DNA of 64,000 nucleotides from the NCBI RefSeq assembly GCF_016463645.1, contig NZ_JAEMQX010000003.1, forward strand, positions 1-64,000, given 5' to 3'. The notes below the pieces were generated by a model. That model did no database searches and was not told the origin of the DNA. It saw nothing but the letters and a program-made list of their open reading frames with translations. Each line of letters opens with the position of its first letter. The first letter of the stretch is position 1. This DNA is from Sphingopyxis sp. Lineage in GTDB: Bacteria > Pseudomonadota > Alphaproteobacteria > Sphingomonadales > Sphingomonadaceae. The translations under genes and the position numbers were made by a program. Below, piece by piece: positions 8,655 through 17,638 of this stretch.

Positions 8655-9773
8655 CTAGAGCGTGAGTCCGAGATCCTGCCGCGCGATGATCCCCTTCATG
8701 ATCTCGGAAGCGCCGCCGCCGATGCTTTCGATCATCGTCTGACGCCACATCGCTTCCGGTCCGTCGGGCCCGTCGACGACGAGCGCCGAAGCCCCGCCCA
8801 CGTCCATCACGAAACGGGCGATCGACTGGATCGCATCCGTATGGGCGATCTTGTTGGCGGCCGCCGATGCCGCGGTGTCGCGACCCGCCGCCATGTCGGC
8901 GAGGACCGCGAGCGAAAGCGCCTCCGCCTCCATGACGCCGAGTTCGAGTTCCGCCAGGCGATGCTGCACAAAGGCGTCGCCGGACAATCCCATGCGGTCG
9001 AGCCAGGCGACGGCATCGTCGAAGTCGCGCCATACGCGCGCGCCGGCGAACTGGACATGGCGTTCGTCCGCCAGCGCCCTTGCCATCATTTGCCAGGCTC
9101 CGTTTTCCGGGCCCACCCGGTTCGCCACCGGGACGGCGACATCTTCGAGGAAGATCTGGCTGAAGCGGTGGCCGTCCATGTGGCGATCGTTGCGCAGGGT
9201 GATACCGGGCGCGCGCCGGTCGACGATCAGGAGGCTGAGCCCCTTCCCGCGCGAATCGGGCGCGCCGGTGCGGCAGAGCAGCCAGATGAAGTCGGAGAAT
9301 TCGGCGTAGGAGGTCCAGATCTTGCCGCCGTTGACCAGATAATGATCGCCGTTCCGTACCGCGGTCGTCGTCAGGCCGGCGAGGTCCGATCCCGCCTCGG
9401 GCTCCGAATAGCCGAGGCAGAAACGGATCTCGTTGCGCCGGATCGGCGGCAGCCATTCGTGCTGCTGTGCCCCTGTTCCGAAGCGCTGGATCGACTTCGC
9501 GATGATCCCGGTGCCGAGCGGCGGGCGACCGCCGCGGATATAGGCCATCTCGTTCCACAATATATATTCATAGGCGGCGGGCCTGCCCTCGCCCCCGAAT
9601 TGCTTCGGCCAGCATATGGCAAGCCAATTGCGTTCGACGAGCGCATGGTGGAGCGCCGCGACCCGCTCGGGATCGGCATCGGCGAACAGTGCCTTCGCCT
9701 CGCGATGGGGCCGCAGCACCTCGGCCACCTCGTCGCGAAAGGCGATCTCGTCGGGTTCGAACCAGATGTTCAT
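8655..9773 (-). CDS. Acyl-CoA dehydrogenase, larger subunit of a probable pair
   Basis: A 372-residue acyl-CoA dehydrogenase starting MNIWFEPDEIAFRDEV. It has CLGYSEPEAGSDLAGL for flavin contact, VNGGKIWTSYAE, and a C-terminal GGGASEIMKGIIARQDLGL that supplies the Glu-containing end loop. The ATG at 9773 overlaps the stop of the next upstream gene by four bases (ATGA). That gene encodes a shorter ACAD-like protein, the arrangement of heteromeric alpha2beta2 acyl-CoA dehydrogenases known from steroid side-chain breakdown (FadE28/29, ChsE1/2). I infer an obligate pair. Confidence 0.92.
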   Translation of the reverse strand: MNIWFEPDEIAFRDEVAEVLRPHREAKALFADADPERVAALHHALVERNWLAICWPKQFGGEGRPAAYEYILWNEMAYIRGGRPPLGTGIIAKSIQRFGTGAQQHEWLPPIRRNEIRFCLGYSEPEAGSDLAGLTTTAVRNGDHYLVNGGKIWTSYAEFSDFIWLLCRTGAPDSRGKGLSLLIVDRRAPGITLRNDRHMDGHRFSQIFLEDVAVPVANRVGPENGAWQMMARALADERHVQFAGARVWRDFDDAVAWLDRMGLSGDAFVQHRLAELELGVMEAEALSLAVLADMAAGRDTAASAAANKIAHTDAIQSIARFVMDVGGASALVVDGPDGPEAMWRQTMIESIGGGASEIMKGIIARQDLGLTL

Positions 9774-10699
9774 GCGCCCCCGGCTTCCTGATCCGCGTTG
9801 GACGGCACGCCGGGCGCGCCGGCGTCGTAAAGATTGACCAGCTGGCGCAGGCGTCGCGACAGATGGAATACCGGGCCGTCGCGCGTGACCCCGATGGCGC
9901 CATAGACCTGATGGACGGCGGGCACGATCCGGCTCACGGCCTTCGCCGCCGACAAGCGCGCCGCGACGACGCGCGCGTGGGGCGCCGGGCCATGATCGGC
10001 GGAGAAGGCGGCCTGGCGCCCGAGCGCGGTCATCGCGCGCAGCAGGACTCCCGCCTCGGCCAGCGGAAAGCTGACCCCCTGGAACTGCGAAAGCGCCTTG
10101 CCGAACTGCCGGCGCGAAGCGACATAGGCCGAAGCTTCCTCGACCAGCCGGCCCAGCGCGCCCCTGAGATAGCCGGAAAGGAAAATGTCCCGCAGATGGG
10201 CGGCGCGATCGCGGCCCGGCACCATGCCGGCCGTCTCGAGCCTGCCCTGCAGCCAGATGTCCCCGGCGAGCGTCCGCCGCTCGGCCGCGTCGCCGGTCAG
10301 CCGGACCCGCCGCACGGCCACCCCCTCGTCCACGAGCAGGATCGTCGCCGCCCTGCCCCACGGAATATGGGGCGGACGGCAAAGCACCGCGATTTCGGAG
10401 CCGGCGAGCAGCGCATCGCGTTCGGGGAGCGCAAGCTGGGCCGCGAAGATCGCATCGGCGAGCGGTCCCGGCGCCCCGAACGCGCCCAGCACCTGCGCCG
10501 CGGCATAGAGGTCGACCGCGCCGCCGAAGCCGTCTTCCGCGGCAAGCGCGAAGAAACCGAAACCCGCAAGATCCTGCCAGAAGGAAAACGGAAAATCGTC
10601 GGACGCGTCGACGCGGTCGCCGAGACTGGTCCGGCACAGCGCGCGGAGCGCGTCGGCGATCCCTTCCTCATCGGCTCCGGGCTCGAGAACCGGCCTCAT
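9770..10699 (-). CDS. Acyl-CoA dehydrogenase-like small subunit
   Basis: A 309-residue ACAD-fold protein, shorter than the usual 380. The N-terminal helical domain (FPFSFWQDLAGFGFFALAAEDGFGG) and the C-terminal helices with YVASRRQFGKALSQFQGVSF and VYGAIGVTRDGPVFHLSRRL are clear. The middle beta domain is reduced and has no SEPxAGSD flavin motif. This fits the partner subunit of a heteromeric ACAD, completing the FAD pocket through the ASRRQFGK segment. Overlaps of 4 bases on both sides place it in an operon with the PhyH gene upstream and the larger ACAD downstream. Confidence 0.88.
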   Translation of the reverse strand: MRPVLEPGADEEGIADALRALCRTSLGDRVDASDDFPFSFWQDLAGFGFFALAAEDGFGGAVDLYAAAQVLGAFGAPGPLADAIFAAQLALPERDALLAGSEIAVLCRPPHIPWGRAATILLVDEGVAVRRVRLTGDAAERRTLAGDIWLQGRLETAGMVPGRDRAAHLRDIFLSGYLRGALGRLVEEASAYVASRRQFGKALSQFQGVSFPLAEAGVLLRAMTALGRQAAFSADHGPAPHARVVAARLSAAKAVSRIVPAVHQVYGAIGVTRDGPVFHLSRRLRQLVNLYDAGAPGVPSNADQEAGGA

Positions 10700-11535
10700 G
10701 CCACCCCGCCGGCCTTTTGATGATCGGGAACGGGGCGCAGTTTCGGGAAATAGGGATGGCGCAGCGGATCGCCGGGCTGCAAGGCCTCGGCAAGCCCCGG
10801 AAAACGCATGTTGATGCGCGTCGGCTTGGGCTGGAAGGTCACGTCGGGCCCGAACACGTTCACCGTCATCGTACGGCGCTGCATATCCTCGCTCGTCGGC
10901 GCGCCGCCGTGCAGCACCTTGGGATGGATGACCAAGAGGTCGCCCGGCTGCGACGCATGCGAGCGGATCTCCCATTTCTCGCGTTCCTTCTGGATGTTGG
11001 GAAGCTGCGGCCTGCCATTGTCCGCTCCGACCTTGCTCGGCTGGTTCGGGTCGAACGTGTTGTATTCGGGGCCGAGGTGGCTGCCGACGACATATTCGAG
11101 GGCATGCGCCGCATCGAGCGGGTCGAGCGTGATCCACGCGCCCGCGATCTGCAGGCTGTCGTCCATCTGATAGAAGGGCATGTCCTGATGAAAGGCCGTC
11201 CGGTCCGCCGACCCGCCGCCCTTGAAGAATATCTGGTCGTAAAAAAGATAGACCTCGTCGGTCTCCATCAGGTCGGCCAGAATGTCCGCGATCGGTGAAT
11301 CGTACAACAGCCGCTGGAATTCGGGGTTCACCAGGAAATTCGAGTGATCGGTGAAGAATTTGCCGCTGCCCTTGTTGCGGATATCGACGCCGAACGGGCC
11401 CGGATGCCGCATGTTGCGCTCGAGCCCGATCTGGATGAGGTCGAGCCAGGTCTGCGATATCGCCTGCGGGATGAAGACGGCGCCATCCTCCCTATAGGTT
11501 CGGACATGCTCGGCTGTTACGATCGAAGAAAGCAA
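10696..11535 (-). CDS. Phytanoyl-CoA dioxygenase (PhyH) family protein
   Basis: An Fe(II)/2-oxoglutarate dioxygenase of about 279 residues. Ligands seen: H-x-D in AFHQDMPFYQMDD and the distal His in HPKVLHGGAPTSED, followed by an Arg-rich strand (QRRTMTVNVFG) for 2-oxoglutarate. It would hydroxylate a branched acyl-CoA or similar substrate, consistent with the ACAD pair after it. Start: a TTG at 11535 preceded by AAAAGGAACAGGAAA gives a protein starting just before TAEHVRTYREDG, typical for PhyH. An ATG at 11586 is the alternative. The reading frame stays open to 11619, but that point lies inside an operator-like dyad. Confidence 0.88.
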   Translation of the reverse strand: MLSSIVTAEHVRTYREDGAVFIPQAISQTWLDLIQIGLERNMRHPGPFGVDIRNKGSGKFFTDHSNFLVNPEFQRLLYDSPIADILADLMETDEVYLFYDQIFFKGGGSADRTAFHQDMPFYQMDDSLQIAGAWITLDPLDAAHALEYVVGSHLGPEYNTFDPNQPSKVGADNGRPQLPNIQKEREKWEIRSHASQPGDLLVIHPKVLHGGAPTSEDMQRRTMTVNVFGPDVTFQPKPTRINMRFPGLAEALQPGDPLRHPYFPKLRPVPDHQKAGGVA

Positions 11536-11611
11536 TTTCCTGTTCCTTTTCAAAATTCTGGACCTCGGCACCCCGGCCCGGTTCATGCGAATGATAGGCT
11601 CGCTCCCCGAT

Positions 11612-11631
11612 ATAGTCAATATGTTGACTAT
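11612..11631. promoter_or_regulatory. Perfect operator-like dyad upstream of the PhyH operon
   Basis: ATAGTCAA-TATG-TTGACTAT: two perfect 8-base inverted arms around a 4-base spacer. It overlaps the stop codon of the MFS gene and lies about 80 bases before the PhyH start. Two imperfect copies stand in the divergent intergenic region at 15353-15402. The size and symmetry suit a MarR- or TetR-type dimer; a MarR gene is at 17110. Confidence 0.65.
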
Positions 11632-12977
11632 TTAACGCTCTCCAGATCGGCGCGCAGATGGACCGCCGCCAGCAGATAATGGACGAAGCCCCAGACGTTG
11701 GTGATCGCGGTCAGCGCCAGCGCATAGCTCAGCGACAATTCGCCCGCGCGCGGCGCCATGAGATCGCTGAGCCCGCCGACGATCGTCGGGCCGAAGCTGT
11801 TGCCGATGAGGAACATCAGCGCCATCAGCACGGCCGAGGCGGTGGCGCGCATCTGTGCCGGGACGAGCGCCTGCGCCATCGCGAAGGTCGGCGCGATGAA
11901 CAATATGCCGAGCCCGTAGGACGGCACGAGCGCGACCAGCGCGACCGTCACGTCCGAAGCGAGAAAGGCGACCGCAAGACAGGGCGCCGCAACCAGCAAC
12001 GAAATGCCGGGCAGCCACATATACCAGCGCCGGTCGCGCTTGCCGAGCAGGTCGCCGAGCGTGCCGCCCGCGAGTGTTCCGACGATGCCCGAGACCCCCA
12101 CGACGGCGCCGAGCATCATGCCCGTTTCCGACGGCGAAAGCTCGTGAACGCGCATCAGGAACATCGGCGAGAAGGCGACTTTCGCCGAAGCCCCGAAGGC
12201 ATAGAGGCCGCAACCCATCGCCATGTGCCGGAAGGATTTCCTGGACCAGAGGAGGCGGAACACGTCGACCAGCCGCGCGGCGGACGGCGCTTCGTGCCGG
12301 GGTTTCTCGTCGAGGCGCCCGCGTTCGGGCTCGCGCAACGTCAGCATGATGAGCGCGGACAGGACGAGGCCGGGCAGCCCGATCCACAGCAGCGCGGCCC
12401 GCCAGCTCGAAACGTCGCTGATCCAGCCGCCGAGCAGCAGCCCGAGCATCGAGCCGATCGGCCCGCCGATCGAAAAGATCGCGATCGCGGTCGCGCGGCG
12501 GTTGGCGCGAAAATAATCGGCGATCAGCGAATGCGCGACCGGCGTGCAACCCGCCTCGCCGATCGCCACCCCGACGCGCGACAGCGCGAGCTGGACGAAG
12601 TTCGCGGCAAACCCGCCGATCGCCGTCATTACGCACCAGAATCCGACCGCGCTCGCCAGCACGGTGCGGCGCGAATGAATATCCGCCAGCCGCGCGATGG
12701 GAATGCCGCATATCGAATAGAAAGCGGCAAAGAGCAGACCGCCCAGAAGACCGATCTGGGCGTCCGACAGGCCGAGATCACTCTTGATCGCCTCGGCAAG
12801 GATGAACGGCAGCTGCCGGTCGATCATGCTGATGACATAGGCAAGCGTCAGCAGCGTCAGGACCCACCATTTATAGACCCCGCGATCGTCGGGCAGCGTG
12901 GCGATGGTGCCCGGTGGGGCACCATCATACGCCGCGCCGCGCGGTTCCGCCGGCTCGCGGGAGGCGGCGCCGGTCAT
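11628..12977 (-). CDS. MFS transporter (Spinster-like organic anion carrier)
   Basis: A 449-residue, 12-helix major facilitator. The first loop holds VISMIDRQLPFILAEAIK and the conserved loop 2-3 signature is IPIARLADIHSRR. This is the DRQ/Spinster-like branch common beside TonB receptors in Sphingomonads; it probably carries the substrate (or a carboxylate derived from it) over the inner membrane. The ATG at 12977 abuts the stop of the receptor gene (12978-12980) with no spacing, so receptor and carrier are co-transcribed. Confidence 0.93.
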   Translation of the reverse strand: MTGAASREPAEPRGAAYDGAPPGTIATLPDDRGVYKWWVLTLLTLAYVISMIDRQLPFILAEAIKSDLGLSDAQIGLLGGLLFAAFYSICGIPIARLADIHSRRTVLASAVGFWCVMTAIGGFAANFVQLALSRVGVAIGEAGCTPVAHSLIADYFRANRRATAIAIFSIGGPIGSMLGLLLGGWISDVSSWRAALLWIGLPGLVLSALIMLTLREPERGRLDEKPRHEAPSAARLVDVFRLLWSRKSFRHMAMGCGLYAFGASAKVAFSPMFLMRVHELSPSETGMMLGAVVGVSGIVGTLAGGTLGDLLGKRDRRWYMWLPGISLLVAAPCLAVAFLASDVTVALVALVPSYGLGILFIAPTFAMAQALVPAQMRATASAVLMALMFLIGNSFGPTIVGGLSDLMAPRAGELSLSYALALTAITNVWGFVHYLLAAVHLRADLESVK

Positions 12978-15281
12978 CTAGCGGCCGCCTCCGAAGGTGA
13001 CGTCGAGCTTCAGTCCGACATAGCGTTGATATTCCCGCGACAGCGAATGATAGGCGCCGCCGATCGACTGCACGAACTGCTTGCGCGCGACATAGAATTT
13101 GTCGGTGAGATTCTTTGCGAACAGCGAGACATCCCAGCCCTGGTCCTCGTTCTTCAGGCCGATGGCCAGGTCGACGATGCCCGCGCTCTTCCGGATCGTG
13201 CGCGGATCCTGGTTGATGCTGAACTGCACATCGTCCTGCCAGGTGAAGGCGGGAACGGCGTAGAAGGTCAGCCCCGAATCGCTCACCGGCTGCTCGAAGC
13301 GCGCCGACAGATTGACCTTGACCTTGGGCAGCAGGGCCAGCGGCTTGCCGTCGAGGTCCTGGCTCTCCACCGTTCCGTTGCCGTCGACGTCGACGGTGCA
13401 GCCGAGCGCCGCCGTCTGCCCCGGATAGCAATCGAAGATCGTCCCCTGATATTTGCCGTCGTCATAGACGACGCCCAGATTGAAGCTCAGCCGGTCGTTC
13501 GCCTGGAAATTCGCGTCGAGTTCGACGCCTTGCGACAGCACGTCGCCCGCGGTGACGAGCTGGGTGCCCGTCGGCGGGATGATCTTGAACGCCTGGAAGT
13601 TCGATATCTCGGTCCGGAACAGCGCGGCGTTCAGCCGCAGCCGCCGGTCGAACAGCAACGACTTGATGCCGAGTTCCCACGAGTTGGCGGTCTCGGCGCT
13701 GATCAGCGCGTTGGCGGGATCGCGCGCCTGATCGCTGAGGTCGATCGCCGGCCCCTTGTAGCCGCGCGACCACATGCCATAGACATTGACGTCGTCGGTG
13801 ATCTCGAAGCGCGCGCCGGCACGCGCCGTGAAGCCGGTATCGTGCGCCTTGCCGTCCCACGGACCGATCTGCACGGTGGCGGCGGGCGTCGAATTGTCGC
13901 GGAAATAGCTATAGTCGAAATTCTCGCGCGTGATGCGCGCGCCCGCGATCAGCGTCAGCCGGTCCGTCAGGCCGAGCTCGCCGTCGACGAAGGCCGACAG
14001 GCTTTCATTCGCATAGGTCACGTTGCGGAACCGATTGGTCGGCAGTCCGGTCGACCGGGTCATCTGGACGAGGTCGACGTCCATCGCCTCCTCGAAGCGC
14101 GAATAGAAACCGCCGATTGTCCAGTCGAGCGCGCCCGAAACGCCGTGAAGGCGCAGTTCGGCGGTCAGTTCGTCGCCGTTCTGGCGGTAACTGCCACCGG
14201 GCTGCATCAGGATACCGTGGATATCCAGATTCTCGGGCGTGAAGGCGAGCGACGTCTGGTCGACGTCGGTCACGAACGCGATCCTGTAATCGGTGTAGCC
14301 GACGAGCGCGGTCAGATCGACGTCGCCGCCGAGCGACCAGTCGAGCTGGGCGCTGCTATTGAAGACCCGCGTCCGCGCAAAGGGATCGACGTCGATATTG
14401 ACCTCGTCATTCTTCGGCCCGGCGACGACCGGATAAAGGGCCTCATCCTGCCGCTGACCCGGCAGGCCCGAATCATTGGCGGTTTCGAGGAACCACTGAT
14501 TGTTGGTATTGGTCTTGGCATAGCCGGCGGCGAGCCGGAGCGTGACGTCGGGCGAGATTTCGAAGTCGAGCTTCCCCCGGACGCCGAACGATCGGAGATA
14601 GCCGATGTCGTGCGGAGCCGGCCCGTAATTCTTTCCCCACCCCTCGTGCGTGTTACGCCACGCCGTCACCCGCGCGGCGACGCCTTCGCCGAGCGGCCCG
14701 GTAACGCTCGCGGCAAAGGATTTGCCCGTGTCGTCGGCGACCGATGCCGACACGAAGCCCCCGAATTCGTGCGAGGGCGACAGCGTCGTGATGTTCAGAA
14801 CGCCCGCCGTCGCATTCTTCCCGAACAGCGTACCCTGCGGGCCGCGCAGAATCTCGATGCGCTCGACGTCGGGCAGGTCGCCCCAGAAGCCCGCGGCGCG
14901 CGATGCCGGGATCCCGTCGACGCTGACGACCACGCTCTGCTGGATATAGCCCCCGTCGGCCGACACCTGGGTGCCGATCCCGCGGATCGTCACATTGTTG
15001 GCACCGGGATGATAATGGCGTGCGAAGGTGATCGACGGCGACACGAGTTCGAGATTGTCGACGCCGCGAAATTGCGAGGCGGACAGCTCGGCACCGCCGA
15101 GCACCTGCACCGACAGCGGCACGTCCTGAAGCGATTGCTCGCGTTTCTGCGCGGTGACGACGATGTCGCCCGCGGCGGGCCGGTCCGCCGCCCCTTCGGC
15201 GGGATCCGCCTCCTGGGCCAGGGCCGCACCGCCGGCCAGCATCGCATATAGACTGACCGCCATCCCCAATGATCTACGCAT
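12978..15281 (-). CDS. TonB-dependent outer-membrane receptor
   Basis: A 767-residue receptor with signal peptide (MRRSLGMAVSLYAMLAGGAALAQ), a TonB-box-like IVVTAQKREQSLQDVP, plug motif EILRGPQGTLFGKNATAGVLN and a barrel whose last strand ends FGGGR, an unusual non-aromatic tail. It opens a leftward operon with the MFS carrier. The upstream divergent region to the acyl-CoA ligase holds two dyad operators, so uptake and activation of the substrate are probably induced together. Confidence 0.94.
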   Translation of the reverse strand: MRRSLGMAVSLYAMLAGGAALAQEADPAEGAADRPAAGDIVVTAQKREQSLQDVPLSVQVLGGAELSASQFRGVDNLELVSPSITFARHYHPGANNVTIRGIGTQVSADGGYIQQSVVVSVDGIPASRAAGFWGDLPDVERIEILRGPQGTLFGKNATAGVLNITTLSPSHEFGGFVSASVADDTGKSFAASVTGPLGEGVAARVTAWRNTHEGWGKNYGPAPHDIGYLRSFGVRGKLDFEISPDVTLRLAAGYAKTNTNNQWFLETANDSGLPGQRQDEALYPVVAGPKNDEVNIDVDPFARTRVFNSSAQLDWSLGGDVDLTALVGYTDYRIAFVTDVDQTSLAFTPENLDIHGILMQPGGSYRQNGDELTAELRLHGVSGALDWTIGGFYSRFEEAMDVDLVQMTRSTGLPTNRFRNVTYANESLSAFVDGELGLTDRLTLIAGARITRENFDYSYFRDNSTPAATVQIGPWDGKAHDTGFTARAGARFEITDDVNVYGMWSRGYKGPAIDLSDQARDPANALISAETANSWELGIKSLLFDRRLRLNAALFRTEISNFQAFKIIPPTGTQLVTAGDVLSQGVELDANFQANDRLSFNLGVVYDDGKYQGTIFDCYPGQTAALGCTVDVDGNGTVESQDLDGKPLALLPKVKVNLSARFEQPVSDSGLTFYAVPAFTWQDDVQFSINQDPRTIRKSAGIVDLAIGLKNEDQGWDVSLFAKNLTDKFYVARKQFVQSIGGAYHSLSREYQRYVGLKLDVTFGGGR

Positions 15282-15352
15282 GCAATCCTCCTCTTCCCAC
15301 TTTGCGGGCTGTCGGCGTCCGGCGCTAACTTTGCCCTTGACACGGAGCGAAT

Positions 15353-15372
15353 AAAGTCAATGTGTTTACTGT
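15353..15372. promoter_or_regulatory. Operator-like dyad, copy 2
   Basis: AAAGTCAA-TGTG-TTTACTGT, six of eight arm positions matching by inversion, same architecture as the perfect site at 11612. On the minus strand it overlaps a plausible promoter for the receptor gene (TTGACA then, 16 bases on, TATTCG), which a bound repressor would block. Confidence 0.55.
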
Positions 15373-15382
15373 CAAGGAAGCG

Positions 15383-15402
15383 ATAGTCAATATATTGATT
15401 AG
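15383..15402. promoter_or_regulatory. Operator-like dyad, copy 3
   Basis: ATAGTCAA-TATA-TTGATTAG, with the left arm identical to that of the site at 11612 and six of eight inverted matches. It lies 22 bases before the acyl-CoA ligase start codon and so could control that rightward operon. Confidence 0.6.
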
Positions 15403-15423
15403 ACGGATCGCGGCAGGGAGATA

Positions 15424-17067
15424 ATGAGCGTGACCCAGACCCCGTGGCATCTCGCGAGCGTTTTCGAGAGTCTGGCGGATGCCGTTCCCGACCGGATTGC
15501 CAGCATTCACGGGACGAACCGGCGGACCTACCGCGCGTTCGAAGACCGCGCCGCGCGCCTTGCCACGGCGCTGGCCGGGATGGGAGTCGGGCACGAAACC
15601 AAGGTCGCGCTGCTGATGCGCAATTGCCCCGAATACAAGGAGGCGCAGTTCGCGATCTTCAAGAATCGCGGCATCAGCATCAACGTCAACTTCCGCTACA
15701 AGGGCGAGGAACTGCTCTACCTGCTGAGCGATTCGGATTCCGTGATCGTGGTCTTTCAGGACGAGTTTCACGATGTGCTGGCCGAGATCGCGGCGGACTT
15801 GCCCGGCGTTCGTGCCTTCATCCGCGTCGGCGACGCGTCGGACGGCGGCGTCGGCAAGGGGCTTTCCGGCCTCCATGATTTCGAGACGCTGATCGCGACC
15901 CATGGCCCCGCGCCGCGCATCGACCGGTCGCCGCGCGACACCGTCATCAACTATACGGGGGGCACCACCGGACTGCCGAAGGGCGTGATGATCGACCAGG
16001 AGGCGAGCGTCCGGCTCTATTGCTTCGGCTATGAATTCTATGGCCTGCCGACGCCGCAGACGACCGCGGATCTGGTTGCGGCCGCTACCGGGCTGGCAAA
16101 GGCCGGCACGGCTCCCGTCTGCCTCGTCTGCGTCCCCTACATCCATAATACCGGCAGCGGCGTCGGGCACACGATGACGACGCTGATGGGCGGCACCGTC
16201 GTCACCCTGACCGGCAAGAGCTTCGACCCCGCCGAAGTGCTGTCGACCATCCTGCGCGAACGGGTCACCCAGCTCGTGATCGTCGGCGATGCGATCGCGA
16301 AGCCGCTGCTCCTCGAGATCGAGGCGCGCGAACGCGCGGGCGAGCCGTGCGACCTGTCGTCGCTCCGCCTGATCGCTTCGGCCGGGGTCATGTGGAGCAA
16401 GGAGGTCAAGCAGGCCTTCCTCGACCGCGGCGACATGACGCTGATCGACTTCTTCGGCGCGACCGAGGGCGGAATGGGCATGTCGCGGTCGAGCCGGACC
16501 GAGCCGCCCACCACCGCCAAATTCCGCGCGCGGCCGAGCGTCAAGCTGCTCGACGACGACGGCAACGAAATCCCGTGGGGTTCGGGGCGACCGGGACGCT
16601 TCGCCGCCAGGGAAAATATTCCGTTCGGCTATTACAAGTCGGAGGAGCGGACCAACGCGGCCTTCCGGACCTTCGGCGGCGTCCGCTATTCGGTGCCGGG
16701 CGATTATGGCTTCATCGCCGCCGACGGCGAGATGACCGTCCTCGGGCGCGGATCGAGCTGTATCAACACCGGCGGCGAGAAGGTCTTCGCCGAAGAGGTC
16801 GAATCGGTCGTGAAGCGTCACGACGCCGTGCTCGACTGTCTGGTTATCGGCGTTCCCGACGACCGGTTCGGCTCGGCGGTCGCGGCGCTGGTGGCGCCGA
16901 AGCCGGGCGTCCGGATCGAGAGCGACGAGCTCGCCGATTTCGTCCGCTCGGTCCTGTCGGGCTACAAGGTGCCCAAATATTTCATCGAAGTGCCGGGCGT
17001 GCAGCGCGGCCCGAACGGCAAGCCCGACTATCAATGGGCGAAAGCGGCCGCGGGGATCGCAGCATGA
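15424..17067 (+). CDS. AMP-forming acyl-CoA synthetase
   Basis: A 547-residue adenylate-forming ligase. Seen: the phosphate loop YTGGTTGLPKGVM, FFGATEGG for the adenine pocket, the hinge/A8 region GSSCINTGGEKVFAEEVE and the C-terminal catalytic Lys in GPNGKPDYQWAK. It activates a carboxylic acid to its CoA thioester, the entry step for the beta-oxidation-type genes that follow. AGGGAG precedes the ATG. The first gene of the rightward operon, directly behind the operator-like sites. Substrate chain type unknown. Confidence 0.93.
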   Translation: MSVTQTPWHLASVFESLADAVPDRIASIHGTNRRTYRAFEDRAARLATALAGMGVGHETKVALLMRNCPEYKEAQFAIFKNRGISINVNFRYKGEELLYLLSDSDSVIVVFQDEFHDVLAEIAADLPGVRAFIRVGDASDGGVGKGLSGLHDFETLIATHGPAPRIDRSPRDTVINYTGGTTGLPKGVMIDQEASVRLYCFGYEFYGLPTPQTTADLVAAATGLAKAGTAPVCLVCVPYIHNTGSGVGHTMTTLMGGTVVTLTGKSFDPAEVLSTILRERVTQLVIVGDAIAKPLLLEIEARERAGEPCDLSSLRLIASAGVMWSKEVKQAFLDRGDMTLIDFFGATEGGMGMSRSSRTEPPTTAKFRARPSVKLLDDDGNEIPWGSGRPGRFAARENIPFGYYKSEERTNAAFRTFGGVRYSVPGDYGFIAADGEMTVLGRGSSCINTGGEKVFAEEVESVVKRHDAVLDCLVIGVPDDRFGSAVAALVAPKPGVRIESDELADFVRSVLSGYKVPKYFIEVPGVQRGPNGKPDYQWAKAAAGIAA

Positions 17068-17109
17068 TATATTTGCCCGCCGCGTCAGATCGCCTATGGA
17101 CCGGAAACC

Positions 17110-17616
17110 ATGAGCAACACCATGTCCGATCAGCCAGAGACGTCGAATACGCTCGACCTTGCGCGCCTGCCGTGGAGCGGGCTGCCGGCGGGGATGCAGC
17201 TCATTCTGAACGCCGACCTGGTCGGCAAGGAATTTCGCCGCCGCGCCCGCCAGCGCCTGACCGATCACGACGTCAACGACCGGCGGGCATCGATCATCTC
17301 GTTCCTGTCGCAGGTCGGGCCGCAGTCGATCAACGACCTTGCGCAAAAGCTCGAACAGCACAAGGCGGCGATCAGTTCGCTGCTTATCCGGATGGAGAGC
17401 GACGGGCTGATCGAATTCACGCCGAATCCGGAGGACAAGCGCTCGAAATCGGCGGGACTGACCGAGAAGGGCAAGCTGCTTGCCGAGCCGATCCGCGATG
17501 CGCTGCTCGATATCCGGCACGGGATGCTCGAAGGGGTCGGCGAGGCCGACGTCGATCATGCCAACGCCATCCTGCTGCGGATGCTGTCCAACCTGAACCG
17601 GCTCGCCGAGAATTGA
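17110..17616 (+). CDS. MarR-family transcriptional regulator
   Basis: A 168-residue winged-helix protein. The recognition region reads SINDLAQKLEQHKAAISSLLIRM and the wing DGLIEFTPNPEDKRSKSAGLTEKG, with helices at both ends for dimerisation. Its place between the acyl-CoA ligase and AtuA-family genes makes it the obvious candidate for the dyads at 11612, 15353 and 15383; ligand is likely an acyl-CoA or acid of this pathway. This link is inferred from position and site symmetry. Confidence 0.9.
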   Translation: MSNTMSDQPETSNTLDLARLPWSGLPAGMQLILNADLVGKEFRRRARQRLTDHDVNDRRASIISFLSQVGPQSINDLAQKLEQHKAAISSLLIRMESDGLIEFTPNPEDKRSKSAGLTEKGKLLAEPIRDALLDIRHGMLEGVGEADVDHANAILLRMLSNLNRLAEN

Positions 17617-17638
17617 CGGCCGGCGGGGAGACCCGCCG

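Noticed and set aside
8655-10637. A single open frame that seems to fuse two acyl-CoA dehydrogenases.
   Set aside because: The upstream third is a wrong-frame reading of the small-subunit gene; the real larger subunit starts at ATG 9773 and the small one is in another frame, overlapping by four bases.
11536-11619. N-terminal extension of the PhyH protein to a TTG at 11619.
   Set aside because: That codon lies inside the perfect operator dyad and the added residues do not resemble PhyH proteins.
11658-15251. Very long open frame (nearly 1200 codons) on the plus strand.
   Set aside because: It runs antisense to the MFS and TonB receptor genes, is rich in Arg/Asp/Glu and has no domain; typical antisense shadow of GC-rich DNA.
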